Assembly (NCBI GenBank): GCA_029098205.1 | Contig: JAQXNW010000082.1 | Location: 1-7,811 of the forward strand | Length of the DNA stretch: 7,811 bases | Direction: 5' to 3' | Origin: Eubacteriales bacterium | Lineage (GTDB): Bacteria; Bacillota; Clostridia; Peptostreptococcales; Anaerovoracaceae | Translations under genes and position numbers: made by a program | Part shown: in pieces, positions 6,557 through 7,811 of the stretch | Layout of the letters: each line of letters begins with the position of its first letter | How positions within the stretch are numbered: the stretch's first letter is position 1 | The notes under the pieces: model-generated | The model's database searches: none | What the model was told of the DNA's origin: nothing | The model's input: only the letters and a program-made list of their open reading frames with translations

Positions 6557-6585
6557 TTCATACAAACCCGCTTATTGTTGTACAA
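6557..6585 (-). promoter_or_regulatory. Candidate promoter of the esterase gene
   Basis: TTGTAC (6580-6585) is followed after 17 bases by TATGAA (6557-6562). The -35 is good and the -10 is moderate. The two direct repeats at 6561-6596 overlap it, which would suit regulation at this site. Confidence 0.4.
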
Positions 6586-6596
6586 AGCCGCTTATT
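6561..6596 (-). repeat. Two 16-bp direct repeats between lysR and the esterase gene
   Basis: On the minus strand AATAAGCGGCTTTGTA (6581-6596) and AATAAGCGGGTTTGTA (6561-6576) differ by one base and repeat with a 20-base period, about two turns of the helix. The first includes the lysR stop codon. They flank and overlap the candidate -35 of the esterase gene, so binding sites for a regulator are plausible. Confidence 0.7.
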
Positions 6597-7506
6597 TTCG
6601 GGCGGAAGTGCTTTCTTTCGGGCGGAACCACTCCGCATGCTCTTTCATGCAGCGGACCGTGAACTCCCGGAACTTCAGCGCGGACGGAGACAGCTGATCT
6701 TTCGGCGCGATCGCGATCCCGATATCGACTTCGGGCTCCGGATCCAGCCGTAGAACCTTCACGCCGCTCCTTCCCGCCGTATCCGTAAAAAGTGCGTTAC
6801 TCATCGTCACCCCGAGCCCTGCCTCTACCATCGCCGCCGCGGAGTACGCATTCATCGCCGTCTTGGTATAATTCGGCGTGATGCGGCAGGCGCGGAAAGC
6901 TCTGGCATTGTCGGTATCCTGACTGTGAGAGAGCTCAATGCAGGGTTCTTTCTCAAACCATTTAATCGGAAACCGATCCCCTTCTGACAAAGGAAAACTT
7001 GCCGGGACCCAGGCGACCATATGATCCTTCGGAAGGGGAATCCACTCAAAATTTCCATCCCTTCGGCTGATCACGCAGAAATCCAGCCGATGCTCTTCAA
7101 CCCCCTGTACAAGCGAAGAACTGTAGTCCTCTTCAATCTCAATTCGAATTTTCGGATGTTTCTCCGAGAATTCCGCAGCGATCTTTCCGATCATCGAATA
7201 GTATGTAGGATATGCGGTTCCGATCCTCACATCGCCGACGTCGAGTCCCTGGATCGCCTCCGCATTCTCCTTATACAAATCCCCCAGTCTGGAAAGCTCC
7301 TCGATCAAAGGAAGAAGCCGATCACATTCCGCGGTCGGGCTCACGCCGCTCCGGCTCCGGTAAAGAAGCGGGAATCCCGTTTCCTGCTCCAGCGCGTCCA
7401 TCATTCGGCTCATTCCTGACGGAGTATACCCCAGCTTCCTCGCCGCCTCCGTCAGATTTCCCGTATGGACCGCAGTAAGAAGCGCTTTGCATTTTTCCGT
7501 ATCCAT
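6592..7506 (-). CDS. LysR-family transcriptional regulator
   Basis: 304 residues, the usual LysR length of about 300. Residues 1-60 form the winged helix-turn-helix: LTEAARKLGYTPSGMSRMMD (18-37), then ALEQETGFPLLYRSRSG and TAECDRLLP at the start of the linker helix (about 58-88). The effector-binding domain begins at DVRIGTAYPTYYSM (92-105). MVEAGLGVTMSNAL (226-239) is the typical late hinge segment. The protein would bind DNA as an oligomer and respond to a small ligand that cannot be named from sequence. AAGGA stands shortly before the ATG. The gene is divergent from a DMT-type permease, the classical arrangement for a LysR protein that controls its neighbour and itself, and the esterase lies downstream on the same strand. 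Confidence 0.93.
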   Translation of the reverse strand: MDTEKCKALLTAVHTGNLTEAARKLGYTPSGMSRMMDALEQETGFPLLYRSRSGVSPTAECDRLLPLIEELSRLGDLYKENAEAIQGLDVGDVRIGTAYPTYYSMIGKIAAEFSEKHPKIRIEIEEDYSSSLVQGVEEHRLDFCVISRRDGNFEWIPLPKDHMVAWVPASFPLSEGDRFPIKWFEKEPCIELSHSQDTDNARAFRACRITPNYTKTAMNAYSAAAMVEAGLGVTMSNALFTDTAGRSGVKVLRLDPEPEVDIGIAIAPKDQLSPSALKFREFTVRCMKEHAEWFRPKESTSARK

Positions 7507-7567
7507 CCGATCCTTCCGCCTGCCTTTTTATTGATAATTCCTCAACGTTTACATGATATTATTTCGC

Positions 7568-7603
7568 TTTACTCAATATTAAAACCGCGATATATTGTTG
7601 TCA
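7568..7603 (+). promoter_or_regulatory. Promoter of the divergent DMT permease gene
   Basis: TTTACT (7568-7573) and TATATT (7591-7596) are 17 bases apart, with transcription expected near 7603 and a leader of about 53 nt. The -35 is weaker than that of the opposing regulator promoter, consistent with a need for activation. Confidence 0.58.
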
Positions 7604-7604
7604 A
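7569..7604 (-). promoter_or_regulatory. Promoter of the LysR-type regulator gene
   Basis: A perfect TTGACA (7599-7604) and TAATAT (7576-7581) are 17 bases apart. Transcription would begin near 7569, giving a leader of about 62 nt. It overlaps the opposing permease promoter almost entirely, so the two cannot easily be occupied at once. Confidence 0.72.
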
Positions 7605-7620
7605 TAATAAGGGCGGTTTT
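7581..7620. repeat. Imperfect 40-bp palindrome across the divergent promoters
   Basis: Outer arms AAAACCGC (7581-7588) and GCGGTTTT (7613-7620) are perfectly complementary. Inside lies an ATTG-N4-CAAT dyad (7594-7605). The whole spans the -10 of the permease promoter and the -35 of the lysR promoter. LysR proteins commonly bind interrupted dyads of this kind, so it is the best candidate operator; a hairpin role in RNA is the alternative. Confidence 0.6.
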
Positions 7621-7655
7621 GTAATTACTTTTCAGATTTCACAGGAGGTTTCCCC

Positions 7656-7811
7656 ATGTCACGGAAAAAAGCGGAGCTTCTTCTAATGTTTGCCATCGCG
7701 CTTCGGGCGACATCGCTTCTGTTCAGCAAAGTCGCGCTGGCTGAAACAACCCCGTACGCGCTTCTGGCGTTCCGTTTCCTGACCGCGTTCGCGATTCTGG
7801 CGGTTCTTTTT
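7656..7811 (+). CDS. DMT/EamA-family permease, N-terminal part (3' end outside window)
   Basis: The only plus-strand gene; 52 codons are visible before the right edge. MSRKKAELLLMFAIALRATS begins with a short basic stretch and a first membrane helix (about 7-28). The helix ends in LLFSKVALAETTPYALLAFRF, the pattern seen at the start of drug/metabolite transporter (EamA) proteins, and a second helix runs from about 34 to 52. Such proteins are usually near 300 residues with ten helices and export metabolites or amino acids. A perfect AGGAGG (7643-7648) lies seven bases before the ATG. The gene is divergent from the LysR regulator, which probably controls it. Substrate unknown. Confidence 0.82.
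   Translation, partial: MSRKKAELLLMFAIALRATSLLFSKVALAETTPYALLAFRFLTAFAILAVLF

Noticed and set aside
6499..6565. Longer N-terminus for the esterase starting at 6565
   Set aside because: It would read through the AGGAGG site and the candidate promoter region, and the added residues show no family features.
7581..7620. Reading the AAAACCGC/GCGGTTTT palindrome as a bidirectional terminator
   Set aside because: It lies between divergent gene starts, not between gene ends, and overlaps two good promoters; an operator role is more economical.
1..7811. CRISPR arrays, insertion sequences, tRNA or rRNA genes, phage or toxin-antitoxin genes
   Set aside because: None seen: no regularly spaced repeats beyond those listed, no transposase-like frame, and no cloverleaf or ribosomal RNA sequence recognised by eye.

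Overview
The window reads as an ordinary chromosomal segment of a low- to mid-GC Firmicute, most likely a clostridium of the Lachnospiraceae type. The reasons are strong AGGAGG-like ribosome binding sites, sigma-A style promoters in AT-rich gaps between moderately GC-rich genes, intrinsic terminators, a clostridial-looking ATP-dependent PEP carboxykinase and an AzlCD exporter. This lineage call is inference from sequence style, not from a search. All genes but the last lie on the minus strand.

Read in the direction of transcription (from high to low coordinate on the minus strand): a LysR-type regulator (6592-7506) is divergent from a DMT/EamA-family permease that runs off the right edge (7656-7811). 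The two share a compact promoter region in which the opposing promoters overlap on an imperfect palindrome. Below the regulator sits a small cytoplasmic esterase (5837-6490), preceded by two 16-bp direct repeats. Next is pckA (4029-5636), with its own good promoter, a leader of about 107 nt and an intrinsic terminator. A tight four-gene cluster follows: a CxxC glutaredoxin-like protein (3622-3906), a membrane-anchored alpha/beta hydrolase (2532-3614), azlC with an unusual charged C-terminal tail (1514-2518), and azlD (1212-1517). It ends in an intrinsic terminator at 1113-1149. After an AT-rich gap with several inverted repeats and a clear promoter, a class III aminotransferase of the EctB/diaminobutyrate type runs off the left edge (1-881).

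How the genes may work together: PckA links the C4 dicarboxylate pool to PEP. AzlCD is the two-subunit branched-chain amino acid exporter, and the co-transcribed thiol protein and hydrolase have no established partnership with it. The LysR regulator probably controls the divergent permease, and possibly the esterase, because a related AATAAG...TTTGTA motif lies upstream of both.

I found no tRNA, rRNA, CRISPR array, insertion sequence or phage gene, and no convincing evidence of a previously undescribed multi-gene system. The most useful leads are the regulatory DNA at 6557-6596 and 7568-7623, the AzlC tail, and the grx-hydrolase-azlCD linkage.
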